From Usitatibacter rugosus (lineage in GTDB: Bacteria; Pseudomonadota; Gammaproteobacteria; Burkholderiales; Usitatibacteraceae): a stretch of DNA of 64,000 bases. Position numbers and translations under genes: made by a program. Below, piece by piece: positions 53,501 to 61,853 of this stretch (the stretch's first letter is position 1; each line of letters starts with the position of its first letter). Below the pieces are notes generated by a model. It was given only the letters and a program-made list of their open reading frames with translations, had not been told where the DNA came from and ran no database searches. The stretch lies in assembly GCF_013003965.1 (NCBI RefSeq), contig NZ_CP053069.1:3193419-3257418 (forward strand), given 5' to 3'.

Positions 53501-56500
53501 GACACCGCTGTGCGTCCACGCGAGGTCGAAGACGCGGTCGGCGAGGCTGCGGTCGCGGTACTTGCCGACCAGCGCCAGCGCTCCCTCGCGCGTCTCGCTC
53601 ATGCCGGTGGCGATGTCGATCGTCGCCGTCTGGTCCGGATCGAGCGTCACCCGATGGCGGATCGCGACGATCGGGTCGAGCACCGAGCCCTGGCTCCCGG
53701 AGAGCTTGCCGGCATCGGTCAGCGCGCGCGGCGCGGCGAGCGTGCGGGCGCGGCCGATGAACGCGGAGCGGTCCGTCTCGTAGGAGACCTCGGAGGAAGA
53801 CGCACCGTGCACCGCCATGAGATGGAACATCCACGGCGCGGCCTCCTCGCGCGAGCGCGGGCGGCGCATGCACAGGATGGCCTGGCGTTCGGCGTCGATC
53901 TCGGTCTGCACGAAGAGATTGGAGAACGCCGCGTGCAGCGCATCGGCGGCGGCGGGCGCCAGGGCCACCTCGGCGTAGCTCGTGACGTCGATCGTGCGCC
54001 GGGCACGCGAGCGGTTCGTGATCCGAAGGCGCCGCAGCTCGATGTCGTCCTCCGGCGAGACGGCGATCTCGGTGTGCGCCTCGAAGTCGTGGTCGCTGCG
54101 CCGGAACTCCGCGCGGCCTTCAGTGAAGATCGCCTCGTAGCGCGCGGCGCGCTTCAACGACGGCTGGTGCGCGGTGGACCAGTACGTGCCGCTCGCCACG
54201 TCGCGGATGTAGCAGAACGTGCCCCACGGGTCGCCCGTCGCATCCTCCCGCCAGCGCGTGACCGAGAGGTCCTTCCACCGCGAGCTGCCGCCGCCCGCGT
54301 TGGTGACCATCACGTGGTAGCGGCCGTTGGAGAGGAGCTGCACCTCGGGGACCGGCGTATCGGGTGTGGCGAGCACGCGCACGGGCGCGGGGGCGGACTC
54401 GCGGCTTTCGCTCACGGCGGAAAGCTCCACGGCCTGTGCGTGCAGGACGATGGTGCGCGGAACGCGTTCCTGCAACAGCAGCAGCGTGGCCTTGAAGATC
54501 GGATCGGCGGCGAAGCGGCGCTGCATCGGGCGGTCGAGCAGCGCGTGGCCGAGCGAGAGCAGCACCATGCCCTGGTGGTGCGCCATGAACGAGCGCACCA
54601 CGACGCTCGACTGGCCGCGCGGCAGGCGGGCCGGGGTGTAGTCGATCGCCTCATAGAGTCCATAGCGTCCCGCGAGGCCGGCCAGGCCCAGGCGCTGGAG
54701 GTTCCGGCACGCCGCCTCGGGTGCGACCATCAATGCCAGCGCCGATGCGTACGGCGCCACGACGAGGTCGTCCGAGAGGCCGCGCTTCAAGCCCAGGCCC
54801 GGCACGCCGAACGCGCGGTACTGGTAGTTCATCGCCGCGTCGGTCGCGTTGTAGCCGCACTCCGAGATGCCCCAGGGAACGCCGCGCAGCTTGCCGTCCG
54901 CGATCTGCCGCTCGACCATGCCGCGATACGTCTGGTCGAGCAGCGTGTTGTCGTACGTCGGCATCACGAGCAGCGGCATCAGGTACTCGAACACCGAGCC
55001 GCTCCACGAGACGAGGACCGGGCGCCCTCCCGCGCTGGTGAGCAGCCGGCCCAGCGCGAACCAGCTCTCCTGCGGCAGCCGCCCCTGCGAGATCCCGACG
55101 AAGCACGAGAGCCGTGCCTCAGACGCGAGCAGGTCGTAGAAGCCCGCGTCCAGCCGGCGCTCGGCCACGTTGTAGCCGATCGCGAGCAGGTGGCGGCCGC
55201 GATCGTAGAGGAAGCCGAACTCCATCCGTGAAAGCTCTTCGCATTGCAGGGCGAGGCGCCCGATCTCGCGCCGCAGCTCGTCCGCGCGGCCGGGCGCACT
55301 CGCCACGTCGCTTCGGAGGAACGCAGCCTGCCGGCCGAGCGCCTCGGCCCAGAAGGCCACGTCGCCTGTCGTCTCGTGCGCGAGCGCCGCGGCCACTTCG
55401 GCGGCCGTTTCCGTGAGCCGTTCCACGCTCTCCCGCGTCGCTTCGGCGTTGGCGGGCGGCGTAGCGCGCGCGATCTCGAGCGCCGCCAGCAGGCGCACGA
55501 GCGAATCCGGCATCGCGAGCTCTGCGAGCACGTGCGCGGTGTCCAGCAGGCCATCGATCCAGCGCGGCGACACGACCGGCCCGGCGTCGAGCGCGAGCAG
55601 CCCCGAGCGCAGCGTGAGCAGGTGGCCCGCCAGGTTGCCGCTGTCCACGGCCGAGACGTAGAGCGGCGGCATCGGCTTCAGCGTGAGCGTGTCGTACCAG
55701 TTGTAGAAGTGGCCCTCGTATCGGTCGAGCCCCTGCATCGTGCGCAGGGTCTGGGCCGTTCGCTCGAGGAGCTGAGGCACGCCGACGTAGCCGAAGTCGT
55801 AGGCCGTCAGGTTGGCCAGCAACGCGAGCCCCATGTTGGTGGGCGAGGTGCGGTGCGCGACGCCCACCGAGGATTGCTCCTGGAAGTTGTCCGGCGGAAG
55901 CCAGTGATCCTCTTCGGCGACGTGGGTCTCGAAGAACGCCCACGTGCGGCGCGAAAGCTTGCGCAGGAACAGGGCCTGCTCCGCGGTGAGCCGCGCCTCG
56001 CGCCGAACGAGCGGCCGGCTGATCCACCACGCGACCGCGGGCGACGCGAGCCACAGCAACAGGAAAGGCACGGCGATCACAGGCCCACCCCAGGCCGCGA
56101 CGCCAACCCCCGTGGCCACCGCGATGACCGGCGCGATCCACATCGAGCGGAACGCAGCGATCAGCTCGGAGTGCCCGCTCGCGGCGCGCGCCCGGCGCGC
56201 GGCCTCTTCGGCGGCCGAGGTGTTCCATTCGAGCAGGTCGCGGCGCGTGACGATCACCCGCCACACGGTGCGCGCGACCGCGTCGAGGTTGACCGTCGCC
56301 TCGTAGGGAAGGAACACGAGCGTGAGCAACGCCTGCGCGGCATGGTTCATCGCCACGCCCGCGGTCGCCGCGAGGTGCTGGCGCATCGGGACCTCGGCGG
56401 GCTTCGTGAGGAGCTCGCCCAGCACCGCGCTCGCGGGTGCCAGCAGCAGGATGGCGACGACCGCGAGTGTCCAGGCGAGCGCGTGCGGAAGCACCAGCCA

Positions 56501-58987
56501 CGCGACGACGAGCAGCAGCGTCATCGCCGCGGGCACGAGGCTGCGGCGCAGGTTGTCGAAGAGCTTCCACAGCGACAGCGTCGAGAGCGGGTTGGCAAGG
56601 CGCGTGGCTCCCGGGCCCGGCACGAACGGCAGCAGCCAGCTCGCGAGCTGCCAGTCGCCGCGGATCCAGCGGTGGCGGCGGCTCATGTCCGCGGCGTAGG
56701 TGGACGGATACTCCTCGTAGAGCTGCACGTCGGAGAGCAAGCCGGAACGCGCGTAGCAACCCTCGATCAGGTCGTGGCTCAGGATGCGGTTGTCGGGGAA
56801 GCGGCCGGCCAGCGCGTGCTCGAAGGCGTCGACGTCGTAGATGCCCTTGCCGATGAAGGAGCCTTCGCCGAACACGTCCTGGTAAACGTCGGAGACGGCG
56901 TGCGTGTAGGGATCGATGCCCGCATCGCCGCCGTGCAGGCGGGCGTACCACGAGCGGCCCGCACCAGACAGGCTGATGCCGACCCGCGGCTGCAGGATCC
57001 CGTAGCCCTCGGTCGCCTGCACCCGGCCCTGCGACAGGCTCGCGGCGTCGAAGCGCGCGCGGTTCAGCGGATGCGACATCGCGGCGACCATCTCGCGGGC
57101 CGAGTCGCGCGGAAGCTGCGTGTCGGTGTCGAGCGTGATCACGTATCTCACGTCCTGCAGCAACGCGATGTCGCCGACGACCTCCGAGAAAGCGGCACTC
57201 GCCCGCCCGCGCAGCAGCGCGTTCAGGTCCGCGAGCTTGCCGCGCTTGCGCTCCTCGCCCATCCATACGCCCTCGCGCGCATTCCACCGGCGCGGGCGAT
57301 GGAAGAGGAAGAAGGGCCGTGCATAGCGCTCGCTCAACGCTTCGATGCCCTCGCGCGCGGCCGCGAGCCACGCCTCGTCTTCGGGCCGGACCTGCACGGA
57401 CGCGTCGGGGAAATCCGTGAGCAGGCCGAAGTGCAGGCCCTCCTCGCGGTTCGCGAGGTAGCGGACCTCGAGGGCTTCGACGAGGCGCTCGACGTCGGCG
57501 ATACCCGTGAGCATCGTCGGCACCACCACCAGCGTGCGCGAGGCGGCCGGGATGCCTTCGGAGAAATCCATGCGCGGCAGGTGCCGCGGCGTCACCACGC
57601 GCGTCGAGCGCCAGTTGACCAGCCCGACCGCAAGCTGGCTCGCGGCCAGCGGCACGAGGAACGCGAGGAGAGCGAGCACGATGTCCGCAACCCCGTCGGC
57701 GACCGCCTTCGCCATCAGCGTCGCCGTCATCGCGAGCGTGATCGCGCCGATCGCGCCGAGATACAGCAGCAGGGGTGCGCGTCCCGCCGCGTGATCCAGC
57801 GCCGCGAAGAAGCCGCGGCGCATGCGCGCCGCCGCCTCGAGGCGCGGCCGGCCCTTGTCGACGAGGAAGAAGCCCACGTGGGCGGAGCGATCGCCATCGC
57901 CGTCGCTCGCTCCGGAGCGCTCCGCGGCTTCGCGCGCCAGCTCGACCGCTTTCCTCGCCACCTCGCCCTCGGACCAGGTGCTGCCCCGCGCGATCTCCTC
58001 GACCGCATGCCGGTAGCTGTCGCGCGTGGCGAAGTCCATCGCGCCGTACAACCCGCCCGGATCCTCCCGCAGCGTGTCCTCCACCAGGCTCATCGTCTCG
58101 ACGAAGGCGCGCCAGTCCATCGCGCCCAGGAAGCGCAGGCTCCCGATCGAGTTGCTGATCGAGACCTGGTTCGAGGCCTGCTCCTGCGCTCCGGCCTGCA
58201 CCAGCTGCTCGATCGAGAGGCCCGACTCCGCGAGCCGCTGCTCGATCCACGTGAGCGGCAGCGCCAGCGCGGCGCTCTGCCCCTGCAGCCGGCGCGCGAG
58301 CTCGGCCACGAAGGCGCTCACCATGGGCGGATCGGAGCGCGCCATGTCGGCGACCACGAGGATCAGGCTCTTCGGGTCATGCTCCGCCGTCTCCACCATC
58401 TGGTCGGCCCACACGTCCGCGCGGCCGCGTTCGACCGTGGCTGCGGCGATGCGCACGCCGACCCGCCGCAGGTTCTCGATCAGCGCCAGGCGCAGCATGA
58501 TCGGGATGGCCCACAGCTCGCCCACCTTGAGCGGCGTGACGGTCTGGTAGGCGGCGATGAAACGCGAGAGGCCCTCGGCATCCACGCGCCCGTCGCCATG
58601 GGAGATCGCTTCGAACGCGAGATCGTAGACACGAGGCAGCCCCGCGGAGGGGCCGTGTGCCAGCCGCGGCAGGTCGCGGCTATAGCCTTTCGGCAGGTGC
58701 CGCCGCGCGGTGCGGATCTGCTCTTCGATCAGGTAAAAGTTATCGAGCAGCCATTCGGCCGCGGGCGTGATGCGCCGGTCCTCGGTGACCGCCTCGGTAA
58801 GCAGCGTCCGGTACTCGACCAGGAGGCGTTCGTTCCGCGCGAGGCGCGCGAGGAGCCGCTCGGAGGGCCGCGCCACCGAGAGGCGGTGCGTGGCCGCGAG
58901 GCTGCGGCCGTGCCGCTCCATCTGGTCGGCGTTGAACAGCTCCGAGCGCAGCGGCGCTTCGCCGGTGCCACGTTCCAGGATCGACAC
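50504..58987 (-). CDS. Cyclic beta-1,2-glucan synthase (NdvB/Cgs-like)
   Basis: This giant of 2827 residues is typical in length for Cgs. Order: N-terminal cytoplasmic region, TM segments near residues 405-450 (LLLYLGAIGAITLAMTATLM), the GT84 glycosyltransferase with ITLDTDTQLPRDS and the RRHRWIRGDWQ motif, more TM segments, a glycoamylase-like domain (NFQEQSSVGVAHRTSPTNMG), then carbohydrate-binding and GH94 phosphorylase-type parts (LANGLGGFSPDGREY and MGSGDWNDGMD). It makes and cyclises periplasmic beta-1,2-glucan, which helps osmotic and host adaptation. GTG 58987 has an AGGAAG site; GTG 59020 or ATG 59107 are alternatives. Confidence 0.93.
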   Translation of the reverse strand: MSILERGTGEAPLRSELFNADQMERHGRSLAATHRLSVARPSERLLARLARNERLLVEYRTLLTEAVTEDRRITPAAEWLLDNFYLIEEQIRTARRHLPKGYSRDLPRLAHGPSAGLPRVYDLAFEAISHGDGRVDAEGLSRFIAAYQTVTPLKVGELWAIPIMLRLALIENLRRVGVRIAAATVERGRADVWADQMVETAEHDPKSLILVVADMARSDPPMVSAFVAELARRLQGQSAALALPLTWIEQRLAESGLSIEQLVQAGAQEQASNQVSISNSIGSLRFLGAMDWRAFVETMSLVEDTLREDPGGLYGAMDFATRDSYRHAVEEIARGSTWSEGEVARKAVELAREAAERSGASDGDGDRSAHVGFFLVDKGRPRLEAAARMRRGFFAALDHAAGRAPLLLYLGAIGAITLAMTATLMAKAVADGVADIVLALLAFLVPLAASQLAVGLVNWRSTRVVTPRHLPRMDFSEGIPAASRTLVVVPTMLTGIADVERLVEALEVRYLANREEGLHFGLLTDFPDASVQVRPEDEAWLAAAREGIEALSERYARPFFLFHRPRRWNAREGVWMGEERKRGKLADLNALLRGRASAAFSEVVGDIALLQDVRYVITLDTDTQLPRDSAREMVAAMSHPLNRARFDAASLSQGRVQATEGYGILQPRVGISLSGAGRSWYARLHGGDAGIDPYTHAVSDVYQDVFGEGSFIGKGIYDVDAFEHALAGRFPDNRILSHDLIEGCYARSGLLSDVQLYEEYPSTYAADMSRRHRWIRGDWQLASWLLPFVPGPGATRLANPLSTLSLWKLFDNLRRSLVPAAMTLLLVVAWLVLPHALAWTLAVVAILLLAPASAVLGELLTKPAEVPMRQHLAATAGVAMNHAAQALLTLVFLPYEATVNLDAVARTVWRVIVTRRDLLEWNTSAAEEAARRARAASGHSELIAAFRSMWIAPVIAVATGVGVAAWGGPVIAVPFLLLWLASPAVAWWISRPLVRREARLTAEQALFLRKLSRRTWAFFETHVAEEDHWLPPDNFQEQSSVGVAHRTSPTNMGLALLANLTAYDFGYVGVPQLLERTAQTLRTMQGLDRYEGHFYNWYDTLTLKPMPPLYVSAVDSGNLAGHLLTLRSGLLALDAGPVVSPRWIDGLLDTAHVLAELAMPDSLVRLLAALEIARATPPANAEATRESVERLTETAAEVAAALAHETTGDVAFWAEALGRQAAFLRSDVASAPGRADELRREIGRLALQCEELSRMEFGFLYDRGRHLLAIGYNVAERRLDAGFYDLLASEARLSCFVGISQGRLPQESWFALGRLLTSAGGRPVLVSWSGSVFEYLMPLLVMPTYDNTLLDQTYRGMVERQIADGKLRGVPWGISECGYNATDAAMNYQYRAFGVPGLGLKRGLSDDLVVAPYASALALMVAPEAACRNLQRLGLAGLAGRYGLYEAIDYTPARLPRGQSSVVVRSFMAHHQGMVLLSLGHALLDRPMQRRFAADPIFKATLLLLQERVPRTIVLHAQAVELSAVSESRESAPAPVRVLATPDTPVPEVQLLSNGRYHVMVTNAGGGSSRWKDLSVTRWREDATGDPWGTFCYIRDVASGTYWSTAHQPSLKRAARYEAIFTEGRAEFRRSDHDFEAHTEIAVSPEDDIELRRLRITNRSRARRTIDVTSYAEVALAPAAADALHAAFSNLFVQTEIDAERQAILCMRRPRSREEAAPWMFHLMAVHGASSSEVSYETDRSAFIGRARTLAAPRALTDAGKLSGSQGSVLDPIVAIRHRVTLDPDQTATIDIATGMSETREGALALVGKYRDRSLADRVFDLAWTHSGVTLRQINATESDAQLYARLAGSIIHANASMRAETGVLLRNRRGQSGLWSYAISGDLPIVLLQIGEPENIDLVRQMVQAHAYWRLKGLAVDLVIWNEDRGGYRQVLQDQIMGLIAAGVEAHVMERPGGIFVRRPEQISDEDRILFQSVARVLISDRRGSLSEQVARRGPAEVRVPRLVPTRHARSEAAPADEAAGELVLANGLGGFSPDGREYVITMRAGEVTPAPWVNVIANAGFGTVVSESGPAYTWGENAHEFRLTPWNNDPVSDASGEAFYLRDEETGQFWSPGPLPARGSGTYTTRHGFGYSVFEHVEDGIATELWVYVALDAPVKLCVLKVRNVSGRARQLSATGYVEWVLGDLRPKTAMHVVTEIEARSGALAARNAYNGEFPGRVAFFAVDDPARTVTGDRTEFLGRNGTLRDPAAMSRTRLSGKVGAALDPCGALQVPFELEDGAEREIVFRLGVGRHAVDAAALMQRFRTPGAARDALDAVLDHWTKTLGAVQVKTPDPSLDVLVNGWLVYQTLACRLWARSGFYQSGGAYGFRDQLQDTMALVHAEPARVRDHLLLCAGRQFVEGDVQHWWHPPSGRGVRTRCSDDYLWLPLSVARYVEATGDTVVLDEMVTFLDGRPVNPGDDSYYDLPGRSAESASLYEHCVRSIKHGLRYGVHGLPLMGSGDWNDGMDRVGIHGSGESVWLGFFLCGVLERFAGLARLKGDAAFAERCAAELSTLRANLERHGWDGEWYRRAYFDDGTPLGSASNAECRIDAIAQSWSVLSGAHDPQRSRQAMQSVDKHLVRRDLGIVQLLDPPFDTSSVDPGYIRGYVPGVRENGGQYTHGAIWAAMAFAALGDRERAWELAAMLNPLNRTRTPEDVATYKVEPYVIAADIYAKAPHEGRGGWTWYTGSAGWMYRLLLESLLGLAREKDRLRFAPCLPAQWSGFELRYAFGTTTYDIEVRQVLAAPGEAGGVSVVLDGAAQQGDFVPLVDDQQEHRAVITVATVR

Positions 58988-59063
58988 TACCGGGGCACTT
59001 CCTTGGGTTATCGGGGCCACGCCACCGGGAGCCCCAGCATGGGACTCCCCGGCAAGTGCAGTC

Positions 59064-59079
59064 GGTTCGATAACGCACA
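59064..59079 (-). promoter_or_regulatory. Crp/Fnr-like palindrome upstream of cgs
   Basis: GGTTCGATAACGCACA matches the palindrome with three differences. On the minus strand its centre plus 41.5 bp falls at about 59030 and CATGCT (59042-59037) is a -10 candidate, placing the transcript start 10 bp before GTG 59020 and 43 bp before GTG 58987. Confidence 0.4.
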
Positions 59080-59092
59080 GACCGTCCCCTTG

Positions 59093-59108
59093 TGTTCGGC
59101 ACCGCACA
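59093..59108 (+). promoter_or_regulatory. Crp/Fnr-like palindrome upstream of the histidine kinase
   Basis: TGTTCGGCACCGCACA is a strong copy. Its centre is 42.5 bp before ATG 59143, and CGATCC (59132-59137) is a weak -10 candidate. The copy for cgs lies 29 bp away, so both divergent genes may share one activator. Confidence 0.55.
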
Positions 59109-59142
59109 GTCAGGAACGTTCCGTCGGGGCACGATCCGATCC

Positions 59143-60270
59143 ATGCTCTATGAATTCCTCGAATCCCACCGCAGCGAGCTCATCGAGCGATGCCGCACCA
59201 AGGCCTCGCGCCGCACCGCACCGCTGGCGACGCAGCCCGAGATGGAGCTGGGCATTCCCCTCTTCCTCGAGCAGCTGATCGAGACGCTGCGCATCGTGCA
59301 GACCGGGCCGGAGCGCACGACCACCGGCGACCCGATCCGCGACCTGCGCTCCGAGATCACCTCCGGCGCCACGACCCGGGGATCCGACGCGTTCCGCCAC
59401 GGCTACACGGTGAACCAGGTCGTGCATGGGTACGGCGACCTGTGCCAGTCCATCACCGAGATCGCGGGCGAGAGGCACGCCCCCGTGAGCACGTCCGAGT
59501 TCCAGACGCTCAACAAGTGCCTCGACGACGCGATCGCCGACGCGGTGACCGAGTACGCGCGCCAGCGCGACACCATGGTCACCGAGCGCAGCGACGTCGC
59601 CACGGGCGAGCGGCTGGGCTTCCTCGCCCACGAACTGCGCAACTTCCTCAACACCGCGATGCTCGCGTTCGCCGCGATCAAGAGCGGCAGCGTCTCGATC
59701 GACGGCGCCACCGCGGCGGTGCTCGACCGCAGCTTCACGGGGCTGCGCGATCTCGTCGACCACGCGCTCACCGACGTGCGCCTGGCTTCCGGCCGGCCGG
59801 TGCAGACGCTGGAGACCATCGCCGTCGACGGGCTCATCAGCGACGTGCAGGTCGCGGCGAGCCTCGAGGCGCGCACGCGCGGCTGCCACTTCGCCGTGTA
59901 CCCGGTGTCGCGGGAGTTGCAGATCCAGGGCGACCGCCAGATGCTGGGCTCGGCCCTGTCCAACCTGCTGCAGAACGCATTCAAGTTCACGCGCCTGCAC
60001 AGCCACGTCTCGTTGAAGGCGTATACGTCGGGCGGCCGCGTGCTGATCGAGATCGAGGACCAGTGCGGCGGCCTGCCCAAGGGCAAGGCCGAGTCGATGT
60101 TCTCGTCGTTCGAGCAGAACCATGCGGATCGCAGCGGCCTGGGGCTCGGCCTGTCGATCGCCCGCCGGGCCATCGAAGCGGTCGACGGCGTGCTGCGGGT
60201 GCGCGACATGCCCGGCCTGGGGTGCGTCTTCACCGTCGATCTGCCGAGCTTCGCTCCGAATCCCGCGTAG
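59143..60270 (+). CDS. Sensor histidine kinase with RsbRD-like N-terminus
   Basis: This 375-residue soluble kinase has an N-terminal helical region resembling RsbRD (DAFRHGYTVNQVVHGYGDL) and a HisKA-type box with His163 (FLAHELRNFLN). The HATPase domain shows NLLQNAFKFT (N box), DQCGGLP (G1) and GLGLGLSIARRA (G2). No TM segment or receiver is present; the cognate regulator is not adjacent. ATG 59143 is favoured by the promoter palindrome, giving a leaderless start; an upstream in-frame start at 59092 would lie inside the site. Confidence 0.88.
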   Translation: MLYEFLESHRSELIERCRTKASRRTAPLATQPEMELGIPLFLEQLIETLRIVQTGPERTTTGDPIRDLRSEITSGATTRGSDAFRHGYTVNQVVHGYGDLCQSITEIAGERHAPVSTSEFQTLNKCLDDAIADAVTEYARQRDTMVTERSDVATGERLGFLAHELRNFLNTAMLAFAAIKSGSVSIDGATAAVLDRSFTGLRDLVDHALTDVRLASGRPVQTLETIAVDGLISDVQVAASLEARTRGCHFAVYPVSRELQIQGDRQMLGSALSNLLQNAFKFTRLHSHVSLKAYTSGGRVLIEIEDQCGGLPKGKAESMFSSFEQNHADRSGLGLGLSIARRAIEAVDGVLRVRDMPGLGCVFTVDLPSFAPNPA

Positions 60271-60277
60271 GACGATC

Positions 60278-60293
60278 GGTTCGGCACCGAACA
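60278..60293 (+). promoter_or_regulatory. Crp/Fnr-like palindrome upstream of the small ORF 60327
   Basis: GGTTCGGCACCGAACA is one of the best copies, with 14 of 16 bases matching the idealised palindrome. Its centre lies 41.5 bp before ATG 60327 and TACTGT (60315-60320) is a well-spaced -10, so the transcript would begin at the ATG. Confidence 0.6.
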
Positions 60294-60326
60294 GACGCGG
60301 CCTTCGATCCCCCGTACTGTCGGCGC

Positions 60327-60545
60327 ATGACAACGACCCAACGCAATGCCCGTTCGATCCGTGAAGCCGGCCAGAGATACTTCAACACCGTCTACCGCCA
60401 GGTGACCGGGCCGCCGCCCGCTTTCCTCGGTGCGCGCCTGGCCCGCGAGGCCGCCGCAGCCCGCATCACGGCGCGCGAAACACTGCGCGTCGGCGTGTGG
60501 GAATCCGAAGGTGGTGCATTGGCGGGGATCGTCCCGACGCCATGA
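60327..60545 (+). CDS. Small hypothetical protein (72 residues)
   Basis: This short ORF begins at the leaderless-type ATG 60327 after a strong Crp/Fnr-like site and overlaps the next gene by 4 nt (ATGA), good evidence that it is expressed. It is Arg/Ala rich (QRNARSIREAGQRYF, EAAAARITARETLRVG) and hydrophilic with no TM segment. I recognise no domain. It is probably co-transcribed with the BamE-fold protein gene downstream. Confidence 0.6.
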   Translation: MTTTQRNARSIREAGQRYFNTVYRQVTGPPPAFLGARLAREAAAARITARETLRVGVWESEGGALAGIVPTP

Positions 60546-60889
60546 GATCGCTCCGGTGCGCCTTGCTCGTCGCTGCGACGCTCGGCGCGTCGTGCGTTGC
60601 ACCGGCGCTGGCGAACATGCCGGCCGACGCGACGCCCGTGCAGGCCGAACGCGTGGCCGCGGGCCTGAGGCAGGGCATGCCGCTCGAGGACGTGCGCAAG
60701 CTCCTCGGCAACCCGAAGCGCATGACGATCCGCAGCGAAGGCAGCAGCGTCTCCGATGCGACGCGCTCGACGCAGCAATGGACCTACACCTGGGCCGGCA
60801 CGTCCGGCAACGCGACCTTGCGGGTGGAGTTCGGCTCGAAGGTGCCGCCCGCATGGAACGTCACGAGCTGGGAGTGGGCGGGTCCCTGA
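60542..60889 (+). CDS. BamE/SmpA-fold periplasmic protein
   Basis: This 115-residue exported protein has a signal sequence (MRSLRCALLVAATLGASCVA, perhaps a lipobox at GASC). The mature part GLRQGMPLEDVRKLLGNPKR followed by QQWTYTW resembles the SmpA/OmlA (BamE) fold. Known relatives are outer-membrane assembly or stress lipoproteins. It is coupled by ATGA to the short gene upstream, in a unit preceded by a Crp/Fnr-like site. Confidence 0.7.
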   Translation: MRSLRCALLVAATLGASCVAPALANMPADATPVQAERVAAGLRQGMPLEDVRKLLGNPKRMTIRSEGSSVSDATRSTQQWTYTWAGTSGNATLRVEFGSKVPPAWNVTSWEWAGP

Positions 60890-60890
60890 G

Positions 60891-60906
60891 TGTTCGGTAT
60901 CGAACA
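60891..60906 (+). promoter_or_regulatory. Crp/Fnr-like palindrome upstream of the BON lipoprotein
   Basis: TGTTCGGTATCGAACA is the best copy: 15 of 16 bases match the perfect palindrome. Its centre to GATAGT (60926-60931) spacing equals that at the other sites. Here transcription would start near 60940, 19 nt ahead of ATG 60959, leaving room for an AGAGGAG ribosome site, so this member alone is clearly not leaderless. Confidence 0.65.
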
Positions 60907-60958
60907 GACGTCGGCGCACCACGGCGATAGTCTCGGGGTTCACCAGAGGAGCCAACCC

Positions 60959-61273
60959 ATGAAAAACATTTCCAGCCGCATCGCATCCGTCCTTTCCATC
61001 GCCGCGCTCGCCTTCACGATGGGCTGCGCTTCCACGGCGAAGACCGAAGGCACGGGCGAGTACTTCGACGACACCGTCATCACCGGCAAGGTGAAGACCG
61101 CGATCTTCGAGCAGGCCACGCTCAAGTCGGCCGAGATCAACGTCGAGACGTTCAAGGGTGTCGTGCAGCTCTCGGGCTTCGTGACTTCGCAGGACAACGC
61201 GAACCTCGCGGTGGCCACGGCCAAGGGCGTGAAGGGCGTGTCGTCGGTCAAGAACGACATGCGCATCAAGTAA
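60959..61273 (+). CDS. BON domain lipoprotein
   Basis: This 104-residue lipoprotein (lipobox TMGC, Cys23) has one BON domain (DDTVITGKVKTAIFEQATLK, VVQLSGFVTSQDNANLAVAT). BON proteins of the OsmY/DolP type sit in the periplasm or at the outer membrane and respond to osmotic or envelope stress. It has a good AGAGGAG site and a near-perfect Crp/Fnr-like palindrome upstream. It precedes a tiny membrane protein gene by 12 bp, so they may be one transcript. Confidence 0.9.
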   Translation: MKNISSRIASVLSIAALAFTMGCASTAKTEGTGEYFDDTVITGKVKTAIFEQATLKSAEINVETFKGVVQLSGFVTSQDNANLAVATAKGVKGVSSVKNDMRIK

Positions 61274-61285
61274 GGGGACGCCGCC

Positions 61286-61432
61286 GTGCTCTACACGATC
61301 GTCGTCATCCTCATCATCCTGTGGCTGCTCGGGCTCGTCTCGAGCTACACGATGGGCGGGTTGATCCACGTGCTGCTCGTGGTCGCCATCATCGTGATCC
61401 TGATCAGGGTCATCAGCGGACGCAAGCTCTGA
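61286..61432 (+). CDS. Tiny membrane protein (DUF5670/lmo0937-like)
   Basis: A 48-residue protein starting at GTG 61286: two hydrophobic helices (YTIVVILIILWLLGLVSS and LIHVLLVVAIIVILIRVI) around a YTMGGLIH linker and ending GRKL. That layout is the lmo0937/DUF5670 family, often beside BON, CsbD or other stress genes. It begins 12 bp after the BON gene and its TGA is used to start the next gene (TGATG). Confidence 0.8.
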   Translation: MLYTIVVILIILWLLGLVSSYTMGGLIHVLLVVAIIVILIRVISGRKL

Positions 61433-61542
61433 TGCCCAAGGGCCAGCAGAAAAGCAATCGCGAGACGAAGAAGGCTCCCAAGCCCAAGGCGCCTCGCGCT
61501 CCCCCTCCCCCGTTCTCACCGCCTCCGGCAACGTCCCGATGA
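61432..61542 (+). CDS. Small Lys/Pro-rich protein (36 residues)
   Basis: ATG 61432 overlaps the previous TGA by one base. The peptide is MPKGQQKSNRETKKAPKPK and then a Pro/Ala-rich tail. Short basic proteins with the start (M)xKGQQxxNxExKKPK recur in many proteobacteria near stress genes; function unknown. The conserved start and tight coupling support it as real. Confidence 0.6.
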   Translation: MPKGQQKSNRETKKAPKPKAPRAPPPPFSPPPATSR

Positions 61543-61579
61543 AGCCGGAGCGGACTTTTCCCGGGACTGGAGCCACACA

Positions 61580-61849
61580 ATGAACATCGCCCTCTGGGTC
61601 CTCGCCGGCGCCGTGATCGGCTGGATCGGCTTCACGAAGATCGGCTGGAACGACGGCCGCAGCCTCGTCATCTCGATCGTGCTGGGCACCATCGGCGGAT
61701 TCTTCGGCGGCAACATCCTCGCGCCGATGTTCGCCGCGGCCGGCCCGCCCTCGAGCGACTTCGCCATGCTGCCGATGGTGTTCGCGGTGGTGACCGCCCT
61801 TGCGTTCATCGTCGTGGCCGACCAGTCCCTCAAGCGCTGGGACCTTTGA
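61580..61849 (+). CDS. GlsB/YeaQ/YmgE-like (transglycosylase-associated) membrane protein
   Basis: This 89-residue membrane protein has three hydrophobic segments and the glycine-rich Transgly_assoc pattern (LAGAVIGWIGFTKIG, VLGTIGGFFGGNILAPMF). Family members (YeaQ, YmgE, GlsB) are small stress-induced inner-membrane proteins. It lies between the tiny peptide genes and anbu, with no terminator-like hairpin on either side. Confidence 0.85.
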   Translation: MNIALWVLAGAVIGWIGFTKIGWNDGRSLVISIVLGTIGGFFGGNILAPMFAAAGPPSSDFAMLPMVFAVVTALAFIVVADQSLKRWDL

Positions 61850-61853
61850 CCGG

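Noticed and set aside
55244-59278. Open frame of 1344 codons on the plus strand over cgs
   Set aside because: Shadow of the glucan synthase with a composition of Arg/His/Ala typical of antisense GC-rich frames, and it crosses the promoter region into the kinase gene.
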